A stretch of DNA of 64,000 bases from Rhizobium albus (GTDB lineage Bacteria; Pseudomonadota; Alphaproteobacteria; Rhizobiales; Rhizobiaceae), in the NCBI GenBank assembly GCA_030160035.1, contig BSNO01000001.1:62001-126000 (forward strand). Reading direction: 5' to 3'. This document shows positions 1-8,320 of this stretch, piece by piece (position 1 is the stretch's first letter; each line of letters begins with the position of its first letter). The position numbers and the translations under genes are program-made. The notes under the pieces are model-generated. The model was not told the origin of the DNA. It did no database searches and saw only the letters and a program-made list of their open reading frames with translations.

Positions 1-285
1 CCAGGCGGCCGGGATGGCGAAGATGAGACCGAGCGCGGTGGAGCCAAGCGCGAGATAGACCGAGTTCATCATGAAGCGGAAGTAGTTCGAGCGCTCCTGG
101 ACCGTGGCGTAGTTCTCCAGTGTCCAGTCGAAGAAGATCCATTTCGGCGGGATGGAGATCGCGTCGAGCTCGGTCTTGAACGAGGTGAGGATCGTCCAGA
201 GGACCGGGAAGAAGATCAGCAGACCGACCGTCCATCCGATGATGGTGAAGGTGATCTTGCGGCGGGTGGACACTGCGCGGGCCAT
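1..285 (-). CDS. smoG: Polyol/sugar ABC transporter permease, MalG-type (partial)
   Basis: Inner-membrane permease subunit of a carbohydrate ABC importer, truncated by the left window edge so that only the first 95 codons are seen. The peptide begins MARAVSTRRKITF and has one strong membrane segment at about residues 11-31, followed by SFKTELDAISIPPKW, which is typical of the periplasmic loop after helix 1 in MalG/SmoG proteins. It lies 13 bp downstream of the partner permease on the same strand, in the usual binding protein - MalF - MalG order. The EAA loop that would contact the ATPase is outside the window, as is the expected ATPase gene. The symbol rests on the SmoE-like binding protein upstream; mtlG would be an equally valid name. 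Confidence 0.85.
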   Translation of the reverse strand, partial: MARAVSTRRKITFTIIGWTVGLLIFFPVLWTILTSFKTELDAISIPPKWIFFDWTLENYATVQERSNYFRFMMNSVYLALGSTALGLIFAIPAAW

Positions 286-298
286 GATCTCAATCCCT

Positions 299-1171
299 TC
301 AAGCGTCGAGGTTCTTGCCGATGATACGGACAAGGAAGAAGGCAACGATGTTGGCGAGGATGACCGCCACGATGCCGCCAGCGGATGCGCCGCCCACATC
401 GAACTGGAGAAGCGCCTGGCTGTAGACGAGATACGGAATATTCGTCGTCTGCAGGCCCGGTCCGCCCGAGGTCGTCACGTAGATCTCGGCGAAGATGGAC
501 AGCAGGAAGATCGTCTGGATCAGGATGACGACAGTGATGGCGCGCGCCATGTGCGGCAGCGTGATGTACCAGAAGATCGACAGCGCGCCGGCGCCGTCCA
601 TCTCGGCCGCTTCCTTCTGCTCTTCCGAAAGCGACTGCAGCGCGGTCAAGAGGATGAGTGTCGCGAAGGGCAGCCATTGCCAGGCAACGATGATGATGAT
701 GGCGGTCAACGGCGCGTTGGAAAACCAGTCGATCGCGCCGATACCGATCCAGTTGAGAAATTGACCGATGACCCCGTAGACCGGGTTCATCATCATGTTC
801 TTCCAGACGAGTGCCGCCACCGTCGGCATGACGAAGAAGGGCGCGATGACCAGGAGGCGCACGATGTTGACGCCGTAGAACACCTGGTCGAGCAGAAGCG
901 CGAGAAGGATGCCACCGCAGACGGTGATGAAGAGCACGCCGACCACCAGCGTCAGCGTGTTGCGCAGCGCGGTGAAGAAGGCCGGATCAGACAGGAAGAA
1001 GCGGTAGTTGGTCAGACCGATGAAGGGCGTGTCGGCGGGATTGAACAGATTGTAGTTGAGCGTCGAGAAATAGAGCGTCAGCGACAGCGGCACGATCATC
1101 CAGATCAGCAGGGCGATGACGGCGGGTGCCATCATCAGGCGTGCGGCGGATTTCGTCTGCAGGGTTGCCAT
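299..1171 (-). CDS. smoF: Polyol/sugar ABC transporter permease, MalF-type
   Basis: Inner-membrane permease of a carbohydrate ABC importer, 290 aa with about six membrane helices. The cytoplasmic EAA loop that docks on the ATPase is visible (EAA at 187-189, G193, LP at 205-206). The surrounding sequence (FAEIYVTTSGGPGLQTTN) is characteristic of the SmoF/MtlF sorbitol-mannitol branch. It lies between the binding-protein gene and the MalG-type permease. A 179 bp gap with a strong hairpin separates it from the binding protein and probably lowers its expression relative to that protein. The substrate is inferred from family resemblance only. Confidence 0.93.
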   Translation of the reverse strand: MATLQTKSAARLMMAPAVIALLIWMIVPLSLTLYFSTLNYNLFNPADTPFIGLTNYRFFLSDPAFFTALRNTLTLVVGVLFITVCGGILLALLLDQVFYGVNIVRLLVIAPFFVMPTVAALVWKNMMMNPVYGVIGQFLNWIGIGAIDWFSNAPLTAIIIIVAWQWLPFATLILLTALQSLSEEQKEAAEMDGAGALSIFWYITLPHMARAITVVILIQTIFLLSIFAEIYVTTSGGPGLQTTNIPYLVYSQALLQFDVGGASAGGIVAVILANIVAFFLVRIIGKNLDA

Positions 1172-1306
1172 GGCAAGGCCGTCCTTGGCGGATCGCTATC
1201 GATTGCTGCGCGAAGCTTGGGCGTTTCGAGGTGATATGGAAACTGGTTCACCGTTGCGAGACGCGATAGGTCGAAAGCCTGCAGGTTGCGGCTGCCGACG
1301 AAGATG

Positions 1307-1342
1307 GATCCCGCCCGACGGAGGATCTGGCCGGGCGGGATC
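1307..1342 (-). terminator. Intergenic hairpin between binding-protein and permease genes
   Basis: Perfect 11 bp inverted repeat (GATCCCGCCCG at 1307-1317, CGGGCGGGATC at 1332-1342) with a 14 nt loop, just after the stop codon of the binding-protein gene. No T-run follows on the minus strand. It therefore looks more like a partial terminator or 3' mRNA stabiliser, as seen between malE and malF, than a full terminator. Confidence 0.6.
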
Positions 1343-1350
1343 GGGCGGGC

Positions 1351-2673
1351 TTACTGAATGTAGCCGGCCCGTGTCATTTCGCGCACGGCTGCCTGCTGGG
1401 CAGACTGAAGCGCCTGTTCGACCGTCATGCTGCCGGAGACAGCTGCGGCCATCTGCTGGCCAACCGCGGTACCGAGACCCTGGAACTCAGGAATGGCTGC
1501 GAACTGCAGGCCGACATAGGGCTTGTCGTCGGTGATCGACGGGTCGGCATTGTTGATCGCGGCAAGCGTCTGCTCGGCGAAGGGCGCCTCGGACGTGTAC
1601 TGCTCGTTTTCATAGAGCGAGGTGCGCGTGCCGGGGGGAACGTTCGACCAGCCTTCGTTCTCGGCCACAAGTTCGAGATAGGCCTTGGAGGTCGCCCAGG
1701 AAATGAAGGTCTCGGCAGCCTCGGCCTTCTGCGAGCCGGCCGGGATCGCGAGCGACCAAGCCCAGAGCCAGTTGGCGCCCTGGTTCGGGCAGTTTTCGAC
1801 GCCGCAGGGGAACGGCGCGAAGCCGACATTCTCGGCGACCTGGCTTTCTTCGGGGTTGGTCACGAAGGAAGCCGCAACGGTCGCATCCATCCACATGGCG
1901 CAACGGCCCTGGTTGAAGAGCGTCAGGTTTTCGTTGAAGCCGTTGGAGGCTGCGCCGGGAGGCCCGTAATTCGTCATCATGTCGACATACTGGGTGACGG
2001 CCGTCGTCCAGCCTTCGCTGTCGAACTGCGGCTGCCAGCTGGCATCGAAATAATTGGCGCCGTAAGAGCGGGCCATGGAACCCAGGAAGGCCATGTTCTC
2101 GCCCCAGCCCGGCTTGCCACGCAGGCAGATGCCGTAGACATCGTCATTGGCTTCGGAAATCTGGCGTGCGGCGTCAGCGATGAAGTCCCATGTCGGAGCC
2201 TCGGGCATCTCGATGCCTGCTGCCTCGAACAGGTCGGTGCGATAGAGCGTCATTGCGCTTTCGGCGTAGAACGGTGCTGCGTAGAGCGTGCCATCCTTGG
2301 AAAGCGCTTCGCGGATCGCGGGGATCAGATCGTCGACGTCGTAATCGTCGCCGAGATTATCGAGCGGAAGCAGCCAGTCGTTTTCGGCCCAAATCGGCAC
2401 TTCGTAGGTGCCGATCGTCATGATGTCGAACTGGCCGCCATTGGTGGCGATATCGGTCGTGACGCGCTGGCGCAGCACGTTTTCTTCCAGCGTCACCCAG
2501 TTCAGCTGGATGTCCGGGTGCTGTTCGGTGAAGGCGTCGGTCAGACCCTGCATGCGGATCATGTCGCCGTTGTTCACGGTCGCAATTGTCAGTGTTTCCT
2601 GCGCGGACGCGCCAACGCTGGTGCCGGCAAGCATGGCCGCGCAGGCGGCAAGAAGCGAAAACCTGTGTCTCAT
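1351..2673 (-). CDS. smoE: Polyol ABC transporter substrate-binding protein (SmoE/MtlE-like)
   Basis: Periplasmic binding protein of the extracellular solute-binding family 1, 440 aa. A Sec signal peptide covers about residues 1-25 (hydrophobic LLAACAAMLAG, cleavage after ASA). The mature N-terminus (VNNGDMIRMQGL, NWVTLEENVLRQRVT) closely matches sorbitol/mannitol-binding SmoE and MtlE. The chosen ATG at 2671-2673 has a GGAGG ribosome site; an upstream start would put 24 polar residues before the signal peptide. It is the first gene of the smoEFG unit. A palindromic operator lies about 55 bp upstream and a SorC regulator gene precedes it. Polyol specificity is inferred from sequence resemblance. 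Confidence 0.93.
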   Translation of the reverse strand: MRHRFSLLAACAAMLAGTSVGASAQETLTIATVNNGDMIRMQGLTDAFTEQHPDIQLNWVTLEENVLRQRVTTDIATNGGQFDIMTIGTYEVPIWAENDWLLPLDNLGDDYDVDDLIPAIREALSKDGTLYAAPFYAESAMTLYRTDLFEAAGIEMPEAPTWDFIADAARQISEANDDVYGICLRGKPGWGENMAFLGSMARSYGANYFDASWQPQFDSEGWTTAVTQYVDMMTNYGPPGAASNGFNENLTLFNQGRCAMWMDATVAASFVTNPEESQVAENVGFAPFPCGVENCPNQGANWLWAWSLAIPAGSQKAEAAETFISWATSKAYLELVAENEGWSNVPPGTRTSLYENEQYTSEAPFAEQTLAAINNADPSITDDKPYVGLQFAAIPEFQGLGTAVGQQMAAAVSGSMTVEQALQSAQQAAVREMTRAGYIQ

Positions 2674-2711
2674 GAGTTCCTCCCAAATGAGTGTCGCCGG
2701 CAAGAGCTTCT

Positions 2712-2746
2712 TGAGCAATTGCCTATGCTGTGAGCAATTACTCACA
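2712..2746 (-). promoter_or_regulatory. Putative SorC-regulator operator upstream of smoE
   Basis: TGTGAGCAATTACTCACA at 2729-2746 is an inverted repeat with six perfectly paired bases in each arm. TGAGCAATT occurs again at 2712-2720, nineteen bases away in the same orientation. The repeated core lies between the regulator gene and smoE, where a SorC-type repressor/activator would be expected to bind. A related TGCCAATTGCACA lies at 3773-3785 before the regulator's own gene. Binding is inferred. Confidence 0.55.
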
Positions 2747-2818
2747 TGTTGGCGAGCGATGTCAACGCAGATTAGTCGCTGCAGCGCAGCATCTGCAGGA
2801 GACGATTGCGGCGATGGC

Positions 2819-3760
2819 TTAGGCGAGGAGGGCGGTGGCCGTGTCTTCGTCGGTGATCAGGCCGTTGATCAGCCGACCTTTCACAGCAGCGGCGATGCCG
2901 GGCAGCTTGAGCGGTCCCTTGGCGATGCCGACGACGATGCAGGTGTCGCGCGACGGGATGGGCGAACTCGCGACCCGGTCGTTGATGATGCCATCGATCT
3001 GGTGCCCTTCGCGGTCGATCGCCCACCCGACGATCTCGGCCACGGCGCCTGCGGCGGTCAATTCTTCGAGCTCGGCCGGGCTAATGAAGCCATCGATGAC
3101 GAGCGGTGCACCCGGTCCGAGATCGCCGATGCCGACGAAGGTGATGTCCGCCGTTGCCGACAGCTTGAGGGTCGCCTGGATCATCGGCTGCTGGTGCAGC
3201 AATTCACGCTCATGCATCGAAGAAGCGATGACAGGGAGCGGCATGGGAAACGACCGGCACTTCACCTTGTCGGCCATGGTGAAGACGACGTTGTAGAATG
3301 CGGCTGAGCCATCCGGCGCAATGTTGCCCGTCAGCGACACGACCTTGTGCTGCGGGCAATCCATGCTGGGAAGTTTTTCGATCGCGGCCTTCAGCGTGCG
3401 GCCCGTTCCGATGGCGATCGTCACGGGTTCCGGCGCGGACAGGCGTCGCTCCAATTCGGCGGCTGCGGCTTCGGCAACGCCGACCGTGGTGGATTGTGAA
3501 CCCGGATCGCTCGGCACGACTTCGACGAGCTTCAGGTCGAAGCGCTGCTTTAGCCGCTGTGCAAGTTCGAGACAACTCGCGATCGGATGGTCGATCCGGA
3601 CCTTGACGAGACCTTCCTTCACGGCAAGCGAAACCAGACGCTGCGCCGATTGCCGCGAAACGCCGAGCTTGCGCGCGATGTCGTCCTGCGTGTTGCCGGC
3701 GACGTAATAAAGCCAGCCGGCGCGGGCGGCGTCATCCAGTCGCATGGTGGGTGTCGTCAT
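2819..3760 (-). CDS. SorC/DeoR-family sugar-binding transcriptional regulator
   Basis: Cytoplasmic transcription factor of about 313 aa. The N-terminal helix-turn-helix (NTQDDIARKLGVSRQSAQR, about residues 22-40) is followed by the SorC sugar-phosphate-binding domain, an NagB-like fold with the TIAIGTGRTLKA phosphate loop and the GIGDLGPGAPL segment. It lies immediately upstream of smoEFG on the same strand and very probably controls it. The ATG at 3758-3760 gives the usual family N-terminus; an in-frame extension to 3871 would add 37 low-complexity residues. No good ribosome site is seen for either start, so the N-terminus is uncertain. The effector is presumably a polyol or its phosphate. 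Confidence 0.9.
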   Translation of the reverse strand: MTTPTMRLDDAARAGWLYYVAGNTQDDIARKLGVSRQSAQRLVSLAVKEGLVKVRIDHPIASCLELAQRLKQRFDLKLVEVVPSDPGSQSTTVGVAEAAAAELERRLSAPEPVTIAIGTGRTLKAAIEKLPSMDCPQHKVVSLTGNIAPDGSAAFYNVVFTMADKVKCRSFPMPLPVIASSMHERELLHQQPMIQATLKLSATADITFVGIGDLGPGAPLVIDGFISPAELEELTAAGAVAEIVGWAIDREGHQIDGIINDRVASSPIPSRDTCIVVGIAKGPLKLPGIAAAVKGRLINGLITDEDTATALLA

Positions 3761-3865
3761 AGGTGCGTGTTCTGCCAATTGCACATGTCTTCTACGTATC
3801 CACGCGCGCGGCGGCGCGCAATCGGGAACGGGAGCTTCGGGGCTGACCGGCGGCACCGACAAGTG

Positions 3866-3908
3866 TGTCACGGAATCATCATCGATATGTCACGGACCTG
3901 TAATGGGC
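3866..3908 (+). promoter_or_regulatory. Pho box upstream of phnD
   Basis: Two TGTCAC units start at 3866 and 3888 (22 nt apart), and TGTAAT starts at 3899 (another 11 nt). PhoB operators are built from TGTCA-type half-sites on an 11 nt repeat, so TGTCAC at 3888 plus TGTAAT at 3899 forms a standard box, with a third unit two turns upstream. It lies about 60 bp before phnD, as expected for phosphate-starvation control. Confidence 0.72.
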
Positions 3909-3966
3909 ACGGTCAATAAGCCTGCAGCACCGCCATTCGACGACCCGCCACGAAGAGGAAAAGCCC

Positions 3967-4914
3967 ATGAAACTGTTCGCCGCAGCACTCGCCCTTTCGG
4001 CTGCCTTCATCCTTCCCGCTCAAGCCCAGTTTGCGCTCGACTCTCGTTTCACGGATGCCGATGGCGACCTGATCGCCGACATCCCGACCGATGCTGCCGA
4101 TCTGGTCGACCCGGACACGCTGATCTTCACCTACACGCCCGTCGAAGACCCAGCCGTCTACGCCGATGTGTGGCAGGGGTTTATGGACCATCTGGCGGAA
4201 GCCACGGGCAAGAACGTCGAGTTCTTCCCGGTTCAGTCGAACGCCGCGCAGCTCGAAGCGATGCGGGCGGGCCGCCTGCACATTGCCGGCTTTAACACCG
4301 GTGGCAACCCGATTGCCGTTGCCTGCGCCGGCTTCCGCCCCTTCGCCATGATGGCTGCCAATGACGGTTCGTTCGGCTACGAGATGGAAATCATCGTGCC
4401 GGCCGACAGCGAAGCGCAGGCGATCGAAGATCTGCGCGGCGGTGAAATCGCCTTCACGCAGGAAACGTCGAATTCCGGCTTCAAGGCGCCTTCGGCCATT
4501 CTTTCCAGCGAATTCGACATGGTCGCAAATGAAGACTTCACGCCGGTCTTCTCGGGTTCGCACGATACGTCGATCCTGGGTGTGGCCAATGGCGACTATG
4601 AAGCTGCCGCCATCGCGAACTCGGTCATGACTCGCATGATCGAACGTGAAGTCGTGTCCCCCGACCAGATCCGCTCGATCTACCAGTCCGCGACCTTCCC
4701 GACGACGGGCTACGGCACGGTCTACAACCTGACCCCTGAGCTTCAGCAGCAGATCCGCGATGCGTTCTTCTCGTTCGAGTGGGAAGGCTCGGCTCTCGCT
4801 GAAGAGTTCAGTGCGTCCGGCGAAGAGCAGTTTATCGAGATCAGCTTCCAGGAAGACTGGGAAGTCATTCGCCAGATCGATGAGGCGACCGGCGTCTCTT
4901 ACTCCTGCCAGTAA
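3967..4914 (+). CDS. phnD: Phosphonate ABC transporter substrate-binding protein
   Basis: Periplasmic binding protein of the PhnD/PtxB/HtxB family, 315 aa. A signal peptide covers residues 1-21 (cleavage after AQA). Family features include the [16 protein letters not shown] opening, the [16 protein letters not shown] segment that lines the phosphonate pocket, and [16 protein letters not shown], the usual anion-binding loop. The ATG follows GAGGAAAA. It is the first gene of phnDCE1E2 and sits behind a Pho box, which supports expression under phosphate limitation. The exact ligand (2-aminoethylphosphonate, phosphite or other) cannot be read from sequence. Confidence 0.94.
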   Translation: MKLFAAALALSAAFILPAQAQFALDSRFTDADGDLIADIPTDAADLVDPDTLIFTYTPVEDPAVYADVWQGFMDHLAEATGKNVEFFPVQSNAAQLEAMRAGRLHIAGFNTGGNPIAVACAGFRPFAMMAANDGSFGYEMEIIVPADSEAQAIEDLRGGEIAFTQETSNSGFKAPSAILSSEFDMVANEDFTPVFSGSHDTSILGVANGDYEAAAIANSVMTRMIEREVVSPDQIRSIYQSATFPTTGYGTVYNLTPELQQQIRDAFFSFEWEGSALAEEFSASGEEQFIEISFQEDWEVIRQIDEATGVSYSCQ

Positions 4915-4930
4915 AATTTGGCCAACACAA

Positions 4931-4962
4931 GCGGGGACGCAGCCTCAAGTCTGCGTCCCCGC
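4931..4962 (+). terminator. Hairpin between phnD and phnC
   Basis: Perfect 12 bp inverted repeat (GCGGGGACGCAG at 4931-4942, CTGCGTCCCCGC at 4951-4962) with an 8 nt loop, 16 bp after the phnD stop. No T-run follows, and phnC begins 32 bp downstream. It probably acts as a 3' stabiliser or partial terminator that keeps the binding protein in excess over the membrane complex. Confidence 0.65.
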
Positions 4963-4994
4963 ATCGCATTTCTGAAGAGGGTCAGGGGCAGGTC

Positions 4995-5825
4995 ATGCTT
5001 GAGGTGGACAGTCTCGAGAAGCGCTACAAAACGGGCGACATGGCGTTGCGCGGCGTTTCCTTCACGGTTGCCAAGGGGCAGGTCGTCGGCCTCATCGGGC
5101 CTTCGGGTGCCGGCAAGTCGTCACTTATCCGTTGCATCAACCGCCTGGTGGAGCCAACCGGTGGCGCAATTCGTCTGAACGGGCTCGATCTCACGAAGCT
5201 TTCAGGCGGCAATTTGCGCCAGGCGCGCAGGCGCATCGGGATGATCTTCCAGGAATATGCGCTGGTCGAGCGTCTGACCGTCATGGAAAACGTGCTTTCG
5301 GGCAGGCTCGGTTATGTGCCGTTCTGGCGCTCCTTCTTCCGGCGTTTCCCGCAGGCGGACGTGGACAAGGCCTTCCAGCTTCTGGATCGTGTCGGGCTGC
5401 AGGATCACGTGGACAAGCGCGCGGATGCGCTGTCCGGCGGCCAGCGCCAGCGCGTCGGCATCGCGCGTGCGCTCGAGCAGGACCCGGAACTGCTTCTTGT
5501 CGATGAGCCGACCGCATCGCTCGACCCGAAGACATCGCGCCAGATCATGCGTCTTATCTGCGAAGTCTGCCGCGAACGCGATCTTCCGGCGATCATCAAC
5601 ATTCACGACGTGGTGCTGGCCCAGATGTTCGTCGATCGCATCATAGGCCTGCGCGCCGGCGCGGTGGTGTTCGATGGTCCGCCGACGGATCTTACGGACA
5701 CGGTGCTGACCGAAATTTACGGCGAAGAAGACTGGCATGCCATGCGCAAGACGCGTGAGGAAGATGCGGCTGACGAGAGCGAGACGAAGGCGTTCGAAGC
5801 CGAGCGTCTGGCGGAGCTGGTCTAG
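4995..5825 (+). CDS. phnC: Phosphonate ABC transporter ATP-binding protein
   Basis: Cytoplasmic ATPase of the phosphonate importer, 276 aa. Walker [10 protein letters not shown] is at 35-43, the ABC signature LSGGQ at 146-150, and Walker B LLLVDE at 167-171. The insert after the Q-loop ([18 protein letters not shown]) is diagnostic of PhnC. The C-terminal 30 residues are unusually rich in Glu and Asp and extend past the usual PhnC end. The TAG stop overlaps the GTG start of phnE by one base. Confidence 0.96.
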   Translation: MLEVDSLEKRYKTGDMALRGVSFTVAKGQVVGLIGPSGAGKSSLIRCINRLVEPTGGAIRLNGLDLTKLSGGNLRQARRRIGMIFQEYALVERLTVMENVLSGRLGYVPFWRSFFRRFPQADVDKAFQLLDRVGLQDHVDKRADALSGGQRQRVGIARALEQDPELLLVDEPTASLDPKTSRQIMRLICEVCRERDLPAIINIHDVVLAQMFVDRIIGLRAGAVVFDGPPTDLTDTVLTEIYGEEDWHAMRKTREEDAADESETKAFEAERLAELV

Positions 5826-6640
5826 TGGTCAGCGCAGTCGCACCCGCCGCTTCCCGACGCTGGCGCCGACCCCCGGTCTTCATCAAGAGCCGGTTCTGGC
5901 GGATCGCCATCTATGGCGGCTTTTTCGCCTATCTCGTAATGGCGCTCTGGTCGATCGACCTCGACTGGACGCGCATCGTGCAAGGCCTCGACCGCGGCCA
6001 ACGGTTCATCGAAGGCTTTCTGACACCGGACTTCACGAGCCGCTGGCGCGACATTCGCCAGGGCATGGTGGAAAGCATCACCATGACGGTGTGTGCGAGC
6101 GTTGTCGGCATCCTCATTTCCATCCCGATCGGGATCGGCGCGGCGCGCAACATTGCGCCTTGGCCCGTCCATGCCGTGTGCCGCAGCATCATCGCCATTT
6201 CTCGCGCGTTTCAGGAAATCATCATCGCGATCCTGTTCGTGGCCATGTTCGGGTTCGGGCCATTCGCCGGTTTTCTGACGCTCTCCTTCGCGACGATCGG
6301 ATTCATCTCCAAGCTGCTTGCCGACGACATCGAGGAAGTCGATGAGGCGCAAGCCGAAGCCATCCGCGCCACCGGGGCCGGTTGGTGGCAGATCGTCAAC
6401 TACGCGATCCAGCCGCAGGTCATGCCGCGACTGATCGGGCTTTCGCTCTACCGCGTCGACATCAATTTCCGTGAAAGTTCGGTCATCGGCATCGTTGGTG
6501 CAGGCGGCATCGGTGCCACGCTCAACACCTCGATGGAGCGATACGATTACGACACGGCAGGTGCGATCCTCATCCTGATCATCATCTTCGTCATGCTGGC
6601 CGAATACGGCTCAAGCCACATCCGTAAGAGGGTGCAGTGA
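5825..6640 (+). CDS. phnE: Phosphonate ABC transporter permease 1
   Basis: Inner-membrane permease of the PhnE family, 271 aa with about five or six helices. The PhnE-type EAA region is clear (VDEAQAEAIRATGAGWWQIVNY, about 177-198), followed by NFRESSVIGIVGAGGIG. It starts at a GTG overlapping the phnC stop (TAGTG), so the two are translationally coupled. Together with the next gene it should form the heterodimeric membrane channel that is usual in rhizobial phnCDE1E2 systems. Confidence 0.95.
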   Translation: MVSAVAPAASRRWRRPPVFIKSRFWRIAIYGGFFAYLVMALWSIDLDWTRIVQGLDRGQRFIEGFLTPDFTSRWRDIRQGMVESITMTVCASVVGILISIPIGIGAARNIAPWPVHAVCRSIIAISRAFQEIIIAILFVAMFGFGPFAGFLTLSFATIGFISKLLADDIEEVDEAQAEAIRATGAGWWQIVNYAIQPQVMPRLIGLSLYRVDINFRESSVIGIVGAGGIGATLNTSMERYDYDTAGAILILIIIFVMLAEYGSSHIRKRVQ

Positions 6641-7455
6641 TGCCGATTGGACCAGATGCCGCCGACAAGACCTGGTCGAAGCACACCCGTCGGGGCGAAT
6701 GGATGATCTGGGGCGGCTGGTTCGCGCTCGCGGTCGTCTTCGTCCTGTCCTGGCAGGTGATGAACGAGCGGACGATCTGGGCGTTCGTCGAGGATGCTCC
6801 GCGCCAAGGCGCCGACCTTCTCTCGCGCTCCTGGCCGCCGCGCTGGGATTATCTCGGAAATCTCTGGCAGCCGCTTTGGGACACATTGAACATGGCGACG
6901 CTCGGCACGCTGCTGGGGACGGCCATGGCCGTGCCGTTGGCGTTCATGGCGGCGCGCAATACGTCGCCGAGCCTGCTCTTCTTGCGGCCGGTCGCGCTGT
7001 TCATCATCGTCGCTTCGCGCTCGATCAATTCGTTGATCTGGGCGTTGCTGCTCGTCGCGATCATCGGTCCGGGCATTCTCGCCGGGATCATCGCCATCGC
7101 GCTTCGATCCATCGGATTTGTGGGCAAGCTGCTTTACGAGTCGATCGAGGAAATCGACGAGACGCAGGTGGAGGCCGTTCGTGCGACAGGAGCGGGCCAG
7201 CTGCAGCTGATCGATTATGCGATCGTGCCGCAGGTTCTTCCCGCATTCGTCGGCATGACGATTTTCCGCTGGGACATCAACATCCGTGAATCCACCATCT
7301 TGGGACTGGTGGGTGCCGGCGGCATCGGGCTGCAGCTTCAGGGGTCGCTCAACACGCTCGCCTGGTCGCAGGTTTCCGTGATCTTCGCCGTCATTCTTCT
7401 GACGGTGATCGTCGCGGAATGGGTGTCGTCCAAGGTTCGCCGCGCCATCATCTGA
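6640..7455 (+). CDS. phnE2: Phosphonate ABC transporter permease 2
   Basis: Second PhnE-family permease, 271 aa from the ATG that overlaps the previous stop (TGATG); a GTG one codon upstream is possible. It shares the EAA loop (IDETQVEAVRATGAGQLQLIDY) and the NIRESTILGLVGAGGIG segment with its neighbour, so the two genes are paralogues from a duplication. A GAGGG ribosome site lies just upstream. It is the last gene of the phn operon. No C-P lyase or phosphonatase gene follows in the window, so only uptake is encoded here. Confidence 0.94.
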   Translation: MPIGPDAADKTWSKHTRRGEWMIWGGWFALAVVFVLSWQVMNERTIWAFVEDAPRQGADLLSRSWPPRWDYLGNLWQPLWDTLNMATLGTLLGTAMAVPLAFMAARNTSPSLLFLRPVALFIIVASRSINSLIWALLLVAIIGPGILAGIIAIALRSIGFVGKLLYESIEEIDETQVEAVRATGAGQLQLIDYAIVPQVLPAFVGMTIFRWDINIRESTILGLVGAGGIGLQLQGSLNTLAWSQVSVIFAVILLTVIVAEWVSSKVRRAII

Positions 7456-7570
7456 TCGCCGATTTATCAGCGCGCATTTAAAAGCAATCGCTCAATCAGG
7501 AGTCGTGAAGATTCCTGTTGCCGATCAATCCGGATCAATATAGCGTTTCATCGTGGGATGGAGCGACGCG

Positions 7571-8320
7571 ATGCCGATGACGGCGATGCATGTGGATGCG
7601 GGCATGACGACCGCTGACAGTGAGGATGAGATCGATCGCCACAGTGCGGTCGTCTCGGACAGTGCCGCGCTGGTGCAACTGCGCGCCTATATTCAGAACG
7701 CTGGTTTTCAGCGGGGGCAGAAGCTTCCGCCGGAGCGGGTGCTCGGGCCCGAGCTCGGCCTGCGGCGCTTTGAGCTGCGCAAGGCGATGGAGACGCTTGT
7801 CGACGAGGGCGTGCTCTGGCGCCATGTGGGCAAAGGCACCTTCATGGCCCGCCCGACCGATCAATCCGACCAAAATGATCTTACGGCTCTTGCAAGGGCG
7901 ATCAGCCCGGTCGATGTTATGCGGGCGCGCCTCAGCCTCGAGCCGGCGCTGGCGCGCGAAGCCGCAATCCACGCCCCGGCGTCGGCGATCGCAACGCTCA
8001 GGCTGACCATGGAGCGCAGCCATCTTGCCGGCACCTGGCGGGAATATGAGGCGCTCGACAACGATTTCCACCGTCAGATCGCCGAGGCGAGCGGCTCGGT
8101 CGTGCTGCTTGCGCTGTTCGATCAGTTGAACACGCTTCGGCGCATGGTCGCCTGGGGCAATCTCGCCCGCACCGGCCCGCGGCCGCCGCGCAGCCATTCG
8201 AGCTTCAACGAGCATGACATGATTACCGACGCCATCGAGGCGCGCGATGCGGACGCTGCCCACAATGCCATGCGGACGCATCTGCGTTCGGTCGAAGATC
8301 GATTGTTCCGCGCATCATGA
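7571..8320 (+). CDS. GntR-family regulator, FadR subfamily
   Basis: DNA-binding regulator of 249 aa. An N-terminal winged helix (QRGQKLPPERVLGPELGLRR...LRKAMETL, about 35-85) is joined to an all-helical FCD ligand domain carrying the metal-site pattern D..H near DNDFHRQIAEAS. GGAG seven bases before ATG 7571 decides the start over an upstream GTG at 7553. Its last bases overlap the start of the next gene (ATGA), so it is co-transcribed with the decarboxylase-like gene and is probably the local regulator of the Tct cluster. FCD regulators usually sense organic acids, which fits the neighbours. Confidence 0.92.
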   Translation: MPMTAMHVDAGMTTADSEDEIDRHSAVVSDSAALVQLRAYIQNAGFQRGQKLPPERVLGPELGLRRFELRKAMETLVDEGVLWRHVGKGTFMARPTDQSDQNDLTALARAISPVDVMRARLSLEPALAREAAIHAPASAIATLRLTMERSHLAGTWREYEALDNDFHRQIAEASGSVVLLALFDQLNTLRRMVAWGNLARTGPRPPRSHSSFNEHDMITDAIEARDADAAHNAMRTHLRSVEDRLFRAS

